Assembly (NCBI RefSeq): GCF_000350225.1 | Contig: NW_005178734.1 | Span: 62,001-126,000 of the forward strand | Origin: Chondrus crispus | Lineage: Eukaryota; Rhodophyta; Florideophyceae; Gigartinales; Gigartinaceae | Length of the DNA stretch: 64,000 nt | Direction of reading: 5' to 3' | Shown here: piece by piece, positions 38,719-49,473 of the stretch | Layout of the letters: each line of letters opens with the position of its first letter | How positions within the stretch are numbered: position 1 is the stretch's first letter | Made by a program: the position numbers and the translations under genes | Notes under the pieces: model-generated | Told to the model about the DNA's origin: nothing | Databases searched by the model: none | What the model saw: the letters and a program-made list of their open reading frames with translations, nothing else

Positions 38719-39531
38719 TTAGGAGGTCGCCGAAGCCTCACCTTTCTTGTAGGATTGCAAGGCAGCGACTACATACTCTGTTGCAGAAAAAAGGGCTAGC
38801 ATAGCTGAAACAACAGCAAGGCTAATCCCAACGAGCGCAACGCGGGTGCCCCCATCACCGGAGAACAACAGTATCGTCAGCGCGAGCATTTGGGTGGCAG
38901 TTTTAATCTTTCCCCAAATACTGACCTTGACAACCACGGAGAGGCCTAGCTGGGCCATCCACTCCCTGAGTGCGGAAACAAAAATCTCTCGGGCTAGAAT
39001 GACAGCTGCCGCGAGCGACAGTACCGGGACTTGTAAACGAGCGACTAGCATCGTGAGAGCGACCGCAACCAGAAGCTTATCCGCGACTGGGTCAAGGAAA
39101 ACGCCCAATGCCGACTCGACGTGCCAACGCCGTGCGAGGTAGCCGTCCAAGAAGTCTGTGAAAGATGCCAGAGCGAAGAGAAGGGCAGATAGCCAAGGTT
39201 TGGCGGCCAGCGTTGGGGATAAGGTTGTCACGCAGAGAACGGGGATTGCAGCAACGCGGGCCCATGTCAAGGCCATGGGAATTTTCGAGCGTGGTAAAAG
39301 GGACGTGGCGGATACTCGGATGGTTTTGCGTCTGGAGGACAAGGGTTTCAGTTCAGCCCATCTGCGTGATTTCCATTTGTCGTTGAACAATGGTAAACGG
39401 TTTCTTCGGCAGGATGAAGAGGCTGCGAGATGATAGGGGGACCGCAGAGGAAGAATGGGAAGAAAGCATATTGCGCCTGCCGTTGATATTGAATACGGGG
39501 GATATGAGGACTGACAGGGAGTTGAAACCAT
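38719..39531 (-). CDS. PGP1: CDP-diacylglycerol-glycerol-3-phosphate 3-phosphatidyltransferase
   Basis: 270-residue enzyme making phosphatidylglycerol phosphate from CDP-diacylglycerol and glycerol 3-phosphate, the first committed step to phosphatidylglycerol and cardiolipin. The CDP-alcohol phosphatidyltransferase motif is complete: Asp126, Asp129, Gly130, Ala133, Arg134, Gly143, Asp147 and Asp151 (spacing D-x2-DG-x2-AR-x8-G-x3-D-x3-D). Four or more membrane helices surround it. Residues 1-85 are Ser/Arg/Pro-rich with few acids and should be a plastid or mitochondrial targeting peptide, followed by the usual MALTWARV-like start of the bacterial PgsA form. Single exon. Divergent from the NDR kinase gene. 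Confidence 0.9.
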   Translation of the reverse strand: MVSTPCQSSYPPYSISTAGAICFLPILPLRSPYHLAASSSCRRNRLPLFNDKWKSRRWAELKPLSSRRKTIRVSATSLLPRSKIPMALTWARVAAIPVLCVTTLSPTLAAKPWLSALLFALASFTDFLDGYLARRWHVESALGVFLDPVADKLLVAVALTMLVARLQVPVLSLAAAVILAREIFVSALREWMAQLGLSVVVKVSIWGKIKTATQMLALTILLFSGDGGTRVALVGISLAVVSAMLALFSATEYVVAALQSYKKGEASATS

Positions 39532-40077
39532 TGCGGCACTGAACTACCAAGATGTATTCGGGAGAAATGTACACGAAGGCAGTGGAAAGGGTTTTTCTGC
39601 ACTACAGCAGTGCGATGCAGAAGAATTGTGACACAGAATGGGCGAAGAGGGCTTTGAGAAGAGAACAAAGAAGCGAGCGATGAGAGAGGCGGAAAGGGGG
39701 GAGAGAGGAAGAAACCGGGTGGGGAGATGAAAAGGAAATTGACCATCCGACTGGGGACCAGCAAGGCATGGTGTATTTAGAAAAACAATTGTTTGAGCGC
39801 ACTGCAAATTAGGGCGCCTCAGGTTCTGACAAGGTTGTTGTCCCAATGGATGGACTCGATCGAAGTGTAGATTGAAGCGAGGGAATCCATGCTATCGGAC
39901 AGGGCGTCCAAGCCATATTTTTTTCTTCGTCACTCTGCACATTTCTTCGCACTGGCGCGCAGCGGAGGATTTCCGGGACCAACGCGCTCAGACAAACGGC
40001 CCGCATAGCCACGGAAAGCGGCCGCATACTACTGCCTACGACTCGCACGCAGTCATCCACCCTCCTGGTCGCTCTGA
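39532..40077. promoter_or_regulatory. Divergent upstream region of PGP synthase and NDR kinase genes
   Basis: About 550 bp between two start codons on opposite strands. No gene is supported and no individual binding site is clear. Confidence 0.4.
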
Positions 40078-41822
40078 ATGCGCAAGCTACGTCTATTCCC
40101 CGTCCCGCGCTCTCGTCAATCCTCCCGACCGCCCTCTCCCACTTCCACCCCCGCCGAAGCCCCTGACCAGCATCAGGAGCATACCTCTCCTGGTGAGCCC
40201 TCCTCTAGGCCCCCGCCGGAGCCTTCCTCGGCCAGCACCCGACCTGTTGAGTCCTCTCAGAAGACCGAAAAGGCGGCCATGGCGGACACTGCCGTTGCTA
40301 GCTCGTCGCGTTCCAGAGGTCACCCTTCTTCAAAAGCAGAACTGGCGAAGCGCAAAATCGAGACTCTGTTTCAGACACTTTCTGTCGAAAGAGATGCCGC
40401 AAAGAAGCGTTCGATAGACCTGGAGGAGAAACTTGCCTCAATGGTTATTGGCGATTCAGAAAAGGAGCAAATGCGGAAGAAACACGTGAAACAGGAGATA
40501 GCTTTTCTGAGAGAGCGTAGACGTCCCATGTCCGAAGCTGATTTTGAAATGATTAGTATAATCGGAAAGGGTGCCTTTGGAGAAGTCATGCTTGTCAAGC
40601 ACAAGAAAGATAAGAACTACTACGCCATGAAGAAGTTAAGGAAGAAGGACATGCTCAAGAAAGAGCAAGTTAATCATGCATGGTCCGAGAGGCATGTCCT
40701 TGTCGCGGCGAACCATGAATTTGTCTGTCAGCTATGTTATGCTTTCCAGAACAGTGAGTTCCTTTACCTTGTGATGGAGTTTCTGGCTGGCGGGGATTTG
40801 ATGACTCTGCTCATTGACAGAGATACTCTCACTGAAGAAGATGCACGGTTTTATATTGCTGAGATGGTTGTTGCTATTGACACCATTCATAAGTTGGGCT
40901 TTATCCATCGTGATGTCAAACCGGACAACCTCCTCATCGACAAGGATGGCCACCTTAAGTTGTCCGATTTTGGACTTTGCAAGAGCTTCAACGTTGACGT
41001 TGAGTCACTCCCAGCGTCAAACGTGAACCCTACAGCTCAAGAACCACACTCCACCCTGAGCGAACTCTCTATGACTGAGAGGGCTGCCGCATGGAGAAGA
41101 AGTGCCCGAAAGCAAGCTTTCTCCACAGTCGGAACGTAAGTCATATCTCTCGCAAAACCATCCCTCTTGCATCCTTTCTCATGCAACTGACTCAGAATTC
41201 TTTTGCGTTGCTCTTTGTACGTGGCATCCTGTGTCGGCATGTCTCGAACAGCCCCGACTATATCTCTTGCGAAGTGCTGATGAAGCGTGGGTACAACAAA
41301 GAATGTGATTACTGGAGTTTGGGCGTTGTTCTGTACGAAATGCTGGTTGGGTATCCGCCATTCTACGCAGAAGGAGCTATCAAGACTTGTCGAAAAATCT
41401 TGAACTGGCGACAGACCCTTCGCTTCCCGCCGGAGGCTAAGATTAGTTGGGCAGCCAAGAACCTCATACAGTCTCTGGTTTGCGACGCAAAGTACCGGCT
41501 CGGTGCCAAAAGAGGCATGGATGACTTCAAGGAGCACCCTTTCTTCGAAGGTGTGGATTGGGAAAATCTTCGCACGATGAAGCCACCGTTCTTGCCGGAA
41601 CTACGTGGACCCACTGATACTCGATATTTCGAAGATCACAAACCATTGCATGGTGTGAAACCAGAGCTAGACGCCACGAAACCGTCGTATCTCAAAGATC
41701 CAGCAGCCGAGGAGTTCATCGGATTCACGTTCAAACGCTACAATCCTAATGAAGCTCCCGCTGGTCGTCGAGCGGTCTTGACAAGTTCCATGTACGATGC
41801 GCCTGATGGAGCACAAGACTGA
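40078..41822 (+). CDS. NDR/LATS-family AGC protein kinase
   Basis: Two exons: 40078-41135 and 41252-41822, joined over a 116-bp GTAAGT..CAG intron to give GTPDYIS; 542 aa. A Pro/Ser-rich N-terminus precedes the NDR regulatory helix (about 85-150) that binds MOB co-activators. The kinase domain has GKGAFGEV, Lys185 (YAMKKL), the HRDVKPDN loop with Asp279, DFGLCK with Asp297, a long basic insert in the activation segment, and AFSTVGTPDY, whose Ser matches the autophosphorylation site of NDR1. The APE motif is altered (ISCEV). A C-terminal hydrophobic motif, FIGFTFKRYNP, supplies the Thr phosphorylated by MST-type kinases. Expected role: Hippo-like control of morphogenesis, division or polarity. 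Confidence 0.92.
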
Positions 41823-41917
41823 GCTGGCCAGCAGACCAACATACATGCGAAGTCCTTTGCACGTGTGAGTGGTCTGTCTTCGTGGATTTCCTTAGAGGAA
41901 ACTTTAATCCCTTCATC

Positions 41918-43639
41918 TTAGTTTGGTGATGTAGGAGCGTTCTTGCGCGGCCGTCCTCTTTTCCGTTTTGGCGTCTCCTTAGCGGTTACAATTGCATCAG
42001 CTTCGACTTTCCTCGGTCGTCCTCGTCTGCGCTTCGGCTGCAGAGGTTCTTTTTCACTAGCAGCGGACGTCTCGCTTTTTCGAGGTCGACCACGCCGGCG
42101 TTTTGGTTTGGCTTCCGGACTCTCAGACTTCGCAGGAACTGCGGAACTCCTTGCGTTTTCGACAACTTGCGCTAGCTCGATTCCGTTTTCCTGCGATTGG
42201 CGGCGATGTCGTCCTGTATCAACAGCCAACGCAGTTGTTCCGACAACCGCCGCTACGCCCTGATCCTTTGCATCGCTTCGAATCACGGTTGATGATAACA
42301 GGAGCTGTGTAGCATCCATGTCGATGTCTACGCTACCTTGATTAGTTTCGGCATCACCGGATTTGGAAGTGTCGCCATTCGCTGTAAATAATATGCTTTT
42401 TGCTGCTTTGGACACAGCTTCTTTCTTTTCTTCCGCTATTTGCGATACTCCAATCACCTTCTTCTTAGACTGCGAGGCACCTCGGGCTACGTTACCCTGC
42501 ATTTTGACACGGAGCTGTTGCAGTTGAGCGTCTCGTTTCTCGAGGAGGGCCTTCATTTCACTGATTTCACTCAATTTAGCTTCGTAGGTCTCGCTGCCGG
42601 CTTTCATCGCTTCTGCATACACTTCCTGTCGCTGTTTAACTGTCGCAATAGAGCGCTTGATCTCATCCACGCCAACATCGCCCATCAAAACAGCGTTGAT
42701 CCCCTCTTGTTTCCTTTTTGCTTGAGTTTCTACTAACCTTGCTTCTGCTTCCATATCTTCAATGCATTTCCTTCTGTTCTCCAAATCCGAAACAGCTACC
42801 TCTAAACTTCCACTTGCAACCTCCAATGTACGCTCAGCTTCGATATGCCTCTGAAAATAAAGCTCTCTCTCCGCACGCTCCCGTTCCAGCTGTGACCTCT
42901 TTTCAAAAAGCAAAGTCTCAAGCCTCGAAGTTTCCCTCTGTGCCCCTTCCAGTTTCTTTCTCTGTGCGATCCCTGCTTCCTTCAACAGGTCCCTCTCCCT
43001 CCTCGCCAGCTTCTCCAGTGCCGCCACCCCCTCTCTCCCCTTCTGCATCTCTGCCTCCATTTCTATCAGCACCGCATCCTTGACCCCGCGCTTCCTTCTT
43101 TCCTCTTCCAGCTCACTTTCTTTCTCCATCATTTCCTTCTTCCTTTCCCTGAGCTCTCTCGCCGCCTCATCAAGCTGCTGTCTGCGGGCTGCAATTTTCT
43201 CCAGTGTCTTCTCTGCGGCGTCGGCCCGCACCCTCTGCGCGGTCAGAAACGTCGTGGTGTTCTCCAGAGTCGCCTCAGTGGCGGTCACGGCAGACTCTAG
43301 AAACTCGCACTCGCGGCGGCGCTTCTCCCGCCACAGCTCGTTTCGGCGCGCCTCGCCAAGTATCGCCGTTCGCGCCGCGATGGAGGCGAAGGCGATGCGG
43401 ACTGAGCGGAGCGCCGAGTCCGCCAGCATAAAGAGCCCGGCGGCTGTGGCGACGATTACGGCTTCTGGCTTGCGCAGAAGCGCGGGCGTCTCCGAGGGGG
43501 GAGGGAGTAATTGGACACGTTTCTTCCTAGCAGACGGGAGTGGCTCTGTTTTGCATGCTGCGGGGCGGCGAGACGGACTGGCCGACGCTTTGCGAAGGGT
43601 GGGCAGCACCGGTGGATGGACGATGAAGTGGGGATGCAT
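41918..43639 (-). CDS. Coiled-coil protein with three AT-hooks (MFP1-like architecture)
   Basis: 573 residues, single exon, ATG at 43639. Residues 1-60 are basic and Pro/Ser-rich, fitting a transit peptide. A hydrophobic helix follows (about 62-92, VIVATAAGLFMLA...). Residues about 95-410 are a nearly continuous coiled coil (KLARRERDLLKEAG, EKRSQLERERAERE). The tail has three AT-hooks, KRRRGRPRK at 513-521 and 536-544 and KRKRGRPRK at 558-566, which bind the minor groove of AT-rich DNA. Transit peptide, TM, coiled coil and DNA-binding C-terminus is the plan of plant MFP1, which ties plastid nucleoids to thylakoids. Sequence homology cannot be judged by eye; a nuclear chromatin protein is the alternative. 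Confidence 0.7.
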   Translation of the reverse strand: MHPHFIVHPPVLPTLRKASASPSRRPAACKTEPLPSARKKRVQLLPPPSETPALLRKPEAVIVATAAGLFMLADSALRSVRIAFASIAARTAILGEARRNELWREKRRRECEFLESAVTATEATLENTTTFLTAQRVRADAAEKTLEKIAARRQQLDEAARELRERKKEMMEKESELEEERRKRGVKDAVLIEMEAEMQKGREGVAALEKLARRERDLLKEAGIAQRKKLEGAQRETSRLETLLFEKRSQLERERAERELYFQRHIEAERTLEVASGSLEVAVSDLENRRKCIEDMEAEARLVETQAKRKQEGINAVLMGDVGVDEIKRSIATVKQRQEVYAEAMKAGSETYEAKLSEISEMKALLEKRDAQLQQLRVKMQGNVARGASQSKKKVIGVSQIAEEKKEAVSKAAKSILFTANGDTSKSGDAETNQGSVDIDMDATQLLLSSTVIRSDAKDQGVAAVVGTTALAVDTGRHRRQSQENGIELAQVVENARSSAVPAKSESPEAKPKRRRGRPRKSETSAASEKEPLQPKRRRGRPRKVEADAIVTAKETPKRKRGRPRKNAPTSPN

Positions 43640-44063
43640 TTCGTTTGCGATGGCGAGTCAGGTGCGAGGGGGCCACGGTGGACGGACTCAATGCTCCCAG
43701 AGAACGTATCGGAGATCAAGCAGTTGGGGGACAATGCTAGTGGGGAGAGAATCGCGCCAATCCACGCCCAGAACAAAGCCGTTGAGTTGATCCTAAAAAT
43801 CGTAGGGACATTGCCCATACAGTACCAAGGGTACTGTACAGGGTGCTGTGCCGTACGTATGTAATCCCCAAAAATCTACCAACCAAACGCTGGCTGCACC
43901 GCAACCTCTTCATTGCGAAAGTTTGGCGGGAAGCACCAGTCCCCCGCGCCTTCTTGTTGGCACCCAAGACAACCCCGAGCCGTCTGCCCCGGTACCGCTT
44001 ACCTTAGATAGCGCTTCAAGTGCTCAATCGGAAAGTTTCTAGCGCTGGGCTTCCACCTCTGTA

Positions 44064-44898
44064 ATGGCAAACGAGTTCCAGCGGGAGGCTGGGCGCTGGC
44101 GAAAATTCGAAGACATGCTCGGCATCCTGGACGCCTCCCTTGCGCACATATCGCAGCTCGTCTCTGTCAACGAGAAACTATCTGCCGAAGAAAGAATACA
44201 ACGGGTAGGTCATCGCTTCCCTCACGCCTCGCACTCGTGTCCACATCGCACGGCCTTCACCCGCTGACCACTTTTCCATCGCGTAGCTTGAAACCCTCAA
44301 GGAGGCCGCCCGCGACATCGCGATCGTGGGCGCAGAAGCGAAGGGCCGCAGTGCGGCGTGCGGCGAGATGGCGCGGCAGCTGAACATGGAACTACAAAGC
44401 GGCGAGCCGATCAGCGACTTGCTCGGCCTGTACGACTCGGGCGTGGAGTCCGCGGAGCAGCAAGGGCAGCGCTCGTCGTACACGCGCGCGCCCGAGGTCG
44501 TGCGCGTTCAGAAATTGATCGACCGCCTCGCGCGCAGCGGCGACGAGGACTTGGAAATCGAGGAGGCCGTGGGCGCTGCATCGCGCACGCTGCGCTGCCC
44601 CGTGCTCAACCAGGACATCGAGAAGCCTGTCAAGAGCACCGTGTGCGGGCATGTGTACAGCTTGGCCGGCGTTATCTCGGCATTGTATCAGGAGCAGCGC
44701 GTCATGGATGAACGCAGGTTTCCGAAGACACTGGATCTCGTGCCGGCTGAGTACGAGACGAGATGCCCGGTTGTCGGGTGCCAGCACAAGATTTCGGCAG
44801 GCAAGTTGAAGAGGGACTTTGGGACAGAGCTCACACAACGGCAGCTGCAAAGCGCCAGAGCGTCGGTCGATGACTCGGATGCTGTCGACGTACTTTAG
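44064..44898 (+). CDS. NSE2: E3 SUMO ligase NSE2/MMS21 of the SMC5/6 complex
   Basis: Two exons: 44064-44204 and 44287-44898, joined in phase 0 over an 82-bp intron; 250 aa. NSE2 binds the SMC5 coiled coil through its helical N-terminal half and SUMOylates partners during recombinational repair. The N-terminus here is helical (about 1-130). The SP-RING lies at about 148-216: LRCPVLNQDIEKPVKSTVCGH, with Cys150, Cys167 and His169, then RCPVVGC with Cys207 and Cys212, the zinc pattern of Siz/PIAS-type ligases. Size matches the family. The start is the first ATG. Confidence 0.88.
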
Positions 44899-45010
44899 TT
44901 AGAGCGGTGGGGATGGGCACCGCGGAGGTAGGAGCAATGCTGATATCATAAATAAACTCGACCTCATGTCAAATTCCCGCGATGAGGTTAACAGAAACCA
45001 GGAAAACGTG

Positions 45011-45676
45011 CTAAGACTTGGTCAATCCAAGCCAATAAGTGAAGCTCTTCCTCTCCTCCTTGGCCTCTGGGGTACCTTCCCTCGCGCGGCTCTTCGCCAA
45101 GCGCTCCTCGATCGGGATCCGCTTCGGCGGCTCACCCAAACCAGGTGGGGGCTCATTCGGCGCGACCTCGCTTAATTCATAATGGGGGGTGGTCGGCACG
45201 CGGGCCTGCCAATCGCCAATGACGACGCGCAGGTCCTCGGCAAGTCTCGAGTCCGGCAGCGCGAGGATGCGGCGCGCGTAGAGCGGGCCGCCGGAAAGCA
45301 CCCCAAGGTAGGCAGCGACGAAGGAGAAGAAGGTGGGGCCCAGGAAGCGGGCGTAGGCCGGCAGTGGGGGCTTTCCGCGGCGGGCTGCAAGACGGGGTTA
45401 GATGCGTTCTGCAGAATGAAGCAGAGGGGGTACGAAGGGGGAGAGGAGGGACGTACCGGTTGTGATGATGGCGGTAGTGGTGAGGACTGCTGCGACGCCG
45501 ACGGAGGCACGAGTGGCGGCGAGGCCCAGGGCGTCAGATACGGCGGTTCGCTCCGCGGGGGTTAGGATGTCCCATTTGTAGCGGCGGATGAGGGAGGCGC
45601 GTGAGGAGAGAGGCCGAGAGGGACGGGAGGATGGCTGCATATCCACAGCTGGCGAGGAGGCTGGATCGGGCGGCAT
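45011..45676 (-). CDS. Small two-TM membrane protein (197 aa), unknown
   Basis: Two exons: 45676-45457 and 45384-45011, with a 72-bp GT-AG intron. The spliced frame is open and continuous (IITTGARRGKPPLPAYARFL). Visible are a Ser/Pro-rich N-terminus, a conserved-looking RRYKWDILTPAERTAVSDAL stretch, one hydrophobic helix (about residues 55-75), another (about 90-108) and a charged C-terminal tail. The size and two helices suggest an organelle inner-membrane protein, but I recognise no family. The stop codon lies 113 bp from that of NSE2, so the two genes converge. Confidence 0.65.
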
Positions 45677-45767
45677 CGGAGGTCGGAGAGGTGATCGACG
45701 GGAGGGCTCGGACGACAGGGAGAGGAAGCGGAAGGCAGGGAAGGTGATAACTGATATCCGTTATCAA

Positions 45768-46300
45768 TACAGGGGGGGTCTCTTAATTAGTGCACTTTTA
45801 GTTAGTGCACATTGGACTTTAATGCACCCTCTGATAGCTTGGCACGACTTTGTACAGGTGTACACGTATGTTCACGCGAGCACAATGGTCGTCGCCGTCC
45901 GTAGAGAGCGGGTTCCATTCTTTTACAGATCCCAGCAACCTTATGCATCTTCGAACAACTAATCACACAATGAGCACAACTGAACCAGCATCCAGGGCGT
46001 CAAGAACCCGCCTTACCCTTTCGCAAAAAGAGGAGGTGCTGCGGCGACTTTCACAGGCCTTTGCGCAGGCAGAGCGATATTGTGAGGAGGTGCGTGTTAC
46101 GGAGGCGTCCTATCATTTACGTCTTGCTAAGCGAGCGTTGAGCCGTGTCTATAATGAACACACGAAGCGTCAGCGACGGCAGACGCTGGTAACGGAACAT
46201 TTCGTTGCCCCGTAAACTACTTTTTAGCGAGCCCCTTAGATAATGCACATTGAAGATAGTGCACATAGAATGCGCATGGCACGGGGGTGCACTAATTGAG
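45768..46300 (+). mobile_element. Pogo-like transposon relic
   Basis: Starts TA-CAGGGGGGG (CAG at 45770) with nearby TTAGTGCAC words, the same start as a second relic at 56448. An ORF (45970-46215) encodes a CENP-B/pogo-type helix-turn-helix start. Inverted TTAGTGCAC/GTGCACTAA words occur again at 46250-46300 near the presumed right end, though a clean right terminus is not seen. The DDE domain is absent. Confidence 0.5.
45970..46215 (+). CDS. Short pogo/CENP-B-type HTH protein remnant (81 aa)
   Basis: ATG at 45970, 81 codons. The product begins with a short polar tail and then SRTRLTLSQKEEVLRRLSQA, the first helices of the CENP-B N-terminal HTH domain used by pogo/Tigger transposases to bind their ends. 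The second helix pair is poorly kept, and the rest is helical and basic (TKRQRRQTL). It is far shorter than a transposase. It may be a relic or a domesticated fragment; it lies within the boundaries of a pogo-like relic. Confidence 0.45.
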   Translation: MSTTEPASRASRTRLTLSQKEEVLRRLSQAFAQAERYCEEVRVTEASYHLRLAKRALSRVYNEHTKRQRRQTLVTEHFVAP

Positions 46301-46704
46301 GGAGTCGCCTGTAACGAGGAAGAGGAATGCGCTGACACGTGTGAGATGGAAGAGGGAATGTGGAATGGGACTGTAAATGATAAAGTTGAGGTGGTGCGCC
46401 ACTGTGGCATCTGTAATGCAATGGCTCCGATGAGGTTGGTTGCTCTCTCACAAGGGGGACCGCATCTGGCGGATGCACGACCTGTGGGCTGTGTGCGGCT
46501 TGGGAGCCCGCCTCCGAGCCACTCGCACCGCTTGACGTCACCAACAACACATCTTCGCCCCCACTGCGGTACTGCTCACCTCGTCTTCCCTTCCCCCCGC
46601 CGCCCCCCTGACCCTTCCATCTCTTCCCCTCCTTCCCCATCCCCCACTCCCCGCTCCCCCCCCCCTACTCCTCCCACCACTCACTCGCTCCCCTCCCATT
46701 AATC
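46301..46704. other. Upstream region of the AMPK beta gene
   Basis: The last 130 bp before the start codon are almost pure pyrimidine with long C/T runs (about 46575-46695), suggesting a CT-rich promoter or 5' UTR. No gene is supported. Confidence 0.4.
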
Positions 46705-47721
46705 ATGGCCGTTAGTGGGCTCTCCACACGCGCAACTCCCTCCGCACCATCAGCCTCCGCTCCGTCCGCGACTCGCTCAACGCCCGCTTCCTCCCCCACA
46801 ACCCCCGCAGCCACACGCCATGTCATAGACAATCCCCCGACCCCATCCTCTCCTGGCGCTCGCATCCCCAATCGTCGCCAGTCAGCCCCAGACTTGATGA
46901 ACTCCTCTCAATCATCCGCGTCCCGCGCCTCTTCTCAGCTCTCCGCATCCCCACCGAGACGACGCAACCGCGAATCTGCTTCCTCGCAACGCGTCCCACC
47001 CGGTGACGACAGTGATTCTGATACCCTTATCCCTACAGTTTTCAACTGGAAGTTCCCAGGTCAACTCGTCTATGTTGCCGGCGCATGGGATGGTTGGCGT
47101 CGTAAGGCTCCGCTCTATCGCAACGGCCGAGACCATCTCGCATTACTCTACATTCCCACTGGCGAGTTCCAATGCAAGTTCTATGTCGATGACAACTGGC
47201 AATGCGCACCCGACCTCCCAACACGCACAGATGAGTACGGCAACACAAACAACATCATCAAAGTTACCGATAAGGACCCTCACTTCGACTCTGCCGCCCC
47301 ATTGCTTGAGAACAAGCCACTCAGTCCTCTTAGTTCGTACAAACAGAATCCCTGTGCTGATTTCCCTGCTGACCCCCCCGTTCTGCCGCCACATTTGCAA
47401 GCAAGAACCCTCACTATTCTCCCCCAAGAAGACCTTCCACCTGAACTTCCCGAGTCTGACGAGCCCCCTGAGCCGGAAATTCCCCGCAATTCCGCTCCAC
47501 ATGACGGCGCACCAGGTAGCAACATGGCTGCCCACCCCTTCTTTTCGTATGTCTATATCAATCATCTTTACCATGGGAGGGCTGAACAAGAGGATGAGGA
47601 CGTCCAGAGCTTATCTCAGACAACTCGAATCGGGGATAGGGTTGTCAACACAGTCCTTGTCACCACAAAGCATGCCAGAGAACCTCTGAATGAGGTAAAC
47701 AACCTCGAAAGTCAACCATAG
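46705..47721 (+). CDS. AMPK/SNF1-related kinase beta subunit
   Basis: 338 residues, single exon, ATG at 46705. The beta subunit scaffolds the alpha kinase and gamma nucleotide sensor of the AMPK/SnRK1 energy-sensing complex. Residues 1-105 are a Ser/Pro-rich disordered N-terminus. A CBM48 glycogen/starch-binding domain spans about 109-195 (TVFNWKFPGQLVYVAGAWDG, YRNGRDHLALLYIPTGEFQCK), with Trp128 among the aromatic residues. The C-terminal ASC domain, which binds alpha and gamma, lies at about 215-325 (NPCADFPADPPVLPPHLQ, then VYINHLYHG). N-myristoylation seems unlikely, as residue 2 is Ala. Confidence 0.9.
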   Translation: MAVSGLSTRATPSAPSASAPSATRSTPASSPTTPAATRHVIDNPPTPSSPGARIPNRRQSAPDLMNSSQSSASRASSQLSASPPRRRNRESASSQRVPPGDDSDSDTLIPTVFNWKFPGQLVYVAGAWDGWRRKAPLYRNGRDHLALLYIPTGEFQCKFYVDDNWQCAPDLPTRTDEYGNTNNIIKVTDKDPHFDSAAPLLENKPLSPLSSYKQNPCADFPADPPVLPPHLQARTLTILPQEDLPPELPESDEPPEPEIPRNSAPHDGAPGSNMAAHPFFSYVYINHLYHGRAEQEDEDVQSLSQTTRIGDRVVNTVLVTTKHAREPLNEVNNLESQP

Positions 47722-48270
47722 CACCCGCGCGGTGTTGCTTAGTCTCAACAGGTTATTGGGCCACTTTGTGGTATTTTGTAATCCCCATCCATTATGTTCT
47801 TCACATGGCCTTGCCAGACTTGGAAACAGTACAAGCAAAAGAGCTTCAATTTTGATAGACGACATTCTCAATGGAAGCCAATCTTATGGCGTGCTTTTTC
47901 CGAAGCTGCAAGGAGGTTCCATATCAAAACTTGAGAGAGCCTCCTTCATTCGTGAATCGTTGCACTGGAAGCAGGGATCCGCAGAGGACATGTGCCACGG
48001 AGACTGACAGTATCGTCGATAATAGTTGGCCGATGGCATGAGCTCTCACAGCCCCCTCCCAATGTTGGACAAAGAACACCATTGCTCTCCCCCGGCTTAG
48101 CATATATATTCCACAATTAATGAGCCCGATTCACCTGCAAAAAGAGTCGTTGGCGTTCAGGCCCAACCACAAGGATATTTACGAGACCGCCCTCACTCAG
48201 CCTAAAACGCTTAGCTCCAATATAGGCAGACACTCGGTTGCGCTTCAAGGCATTTTTCCATTTTTGACGT
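47722..48270. other. Intergenic, convergent gene ends
   Basis: Between the stops of the AMPK beta and mutarotase genes. No protein-like frame; presumably both 3' UTRs. Confidence 0.45.
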
Positions 48271-49473
48271 CTAGGTGGAAAGGGTTGTGAAATGGTAGGT
48301 GATTACCTGCTTCCTTGTCTCGTGAGGATTTAGCGTGGCAGTAGGGAAATTCACGTGATTGGTGGCATCGATATAGCCACTTGGTTCAATTGCAATACTT
48401 CCATGTTTCTCGAAGCTGCCAGCCCCGTCACCACTGAAGCCATTTGCAGTGTACATCTGAAATCCCGGTTGGTTGCTTATGACCTCCATTGTGACTGCAG
48501 GCCCGTGCTCTCCGGCTGGCGCGGTTATTGTCAACAGGGGCAGCACGGGACCGTTCAGTGTATCTTGGTCGCTCGCAACAAAATAGTTGTCATACCCCGA
48601 CGATGGCATATCCTGTGAAATTTTCTTGCCTTGGCAAAAATCAAACGGAGTTCCTTTCACAAAGGCGATATCTCCGGTGGGCACGTTTTTGTCATTCAGG
48701 ACAAGATGGCAGGTACAACGTGGGGCTTCCATCTCGTATTCTAGGACAGAATCCCTGGCCTGGCCGAGCTGACCTGATAAATCAAGATACGGATGGAGCT
48801 GCGGAACGGGTACAGAAAAGGCCGTCCGTATACGTGAGGATTGGTGAGAAACGCGAACGTGTTAGGTGTCCTGATGTAAACATAAACCGAGCGTAGCGCG
48901 GGTGCAGATAAAACATGACGCACGCGTAGGACATACCGTCATATTGGTCACAGTCGCTTCCTTGCCAACGTTTGAAGTAGACATCGTAACGGTAAATCCG
49001 CCCGTTCCGTCAAGCTCATACCTGATAGAAACCTCCACCGAAGACGGGAAGCCTTGATCCAGGTCCGGTGAAACTAGAAACAATTCAACATAGTTCAGAC
49101 CCTGGTCGCGAACCGCAAACAGCTTCTTATCCCAGCCAACTGTCCCTCCATGAAGCTGGTTTTGACCATTCTCGTTGCACTGCAAGATGACCTCCTTACC
49201 GTCCAGAGCAAACTTCCCGCCCTCGATGCGATTCGCTGTGCGACCAACTGCGACGTTTATATAGCTTTCATCCGCCTCCACCTCCGCAAGCGTCGAGACC
49301 GGCAGAACCATGGAGCGGCCATCGCGCAAGCGCAAATCTAGGACGCGGCAGCCTCGGGTGAGAATGGCTGCTTCCATACCATCTGCACCTGTCAGGTGGA
49401 TAGTGCGAGCGTAGTCACCGGTCGCAGTGAAGCCTTCGATGTTCAGCATTGACGACGGTGCCACGGCAGCCAT
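48271..49473 (-). CDS. GALM: Galactose mutarotase (aldose 1-epimerase)
   Basis: Two exons: 49473-48937 and 48798-48271, with a 138-bp GT-AG intron; 354 aa. The acceptor was chosen because it restores the conserved HPYLDLSG segment. The enzyme interconverts alpha and beta anomers of aldoses, feeding galactose metabolism. Key residues fit the family: GRTANRI, His108 in NQLHGG, His181 in LHPYLDLSG (catalytic acid), DIAFVKGTPFDF, and Glu317 in SIAIEPSGYIDA (catalytic base). Length equals the usual 340-360. A GTAATC near the 3' end could be a second donor, but the frame to the TAG at 48271-48273 is acceptable. Confidence 0.9.

Noticed and set aside
44358-44850. Long frames on both strands within the NSE2 gene
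   Set aside because: They are shadows of the NSE2 coding exon, whose SP-RING motif fixes the true frame.
48741-48923. Coding exon between the two mutarotase exons
   Set aside because: The frame there lacks family residues, and splicing 48937 to 48798 restores the conserved HPYLDLSG segment.
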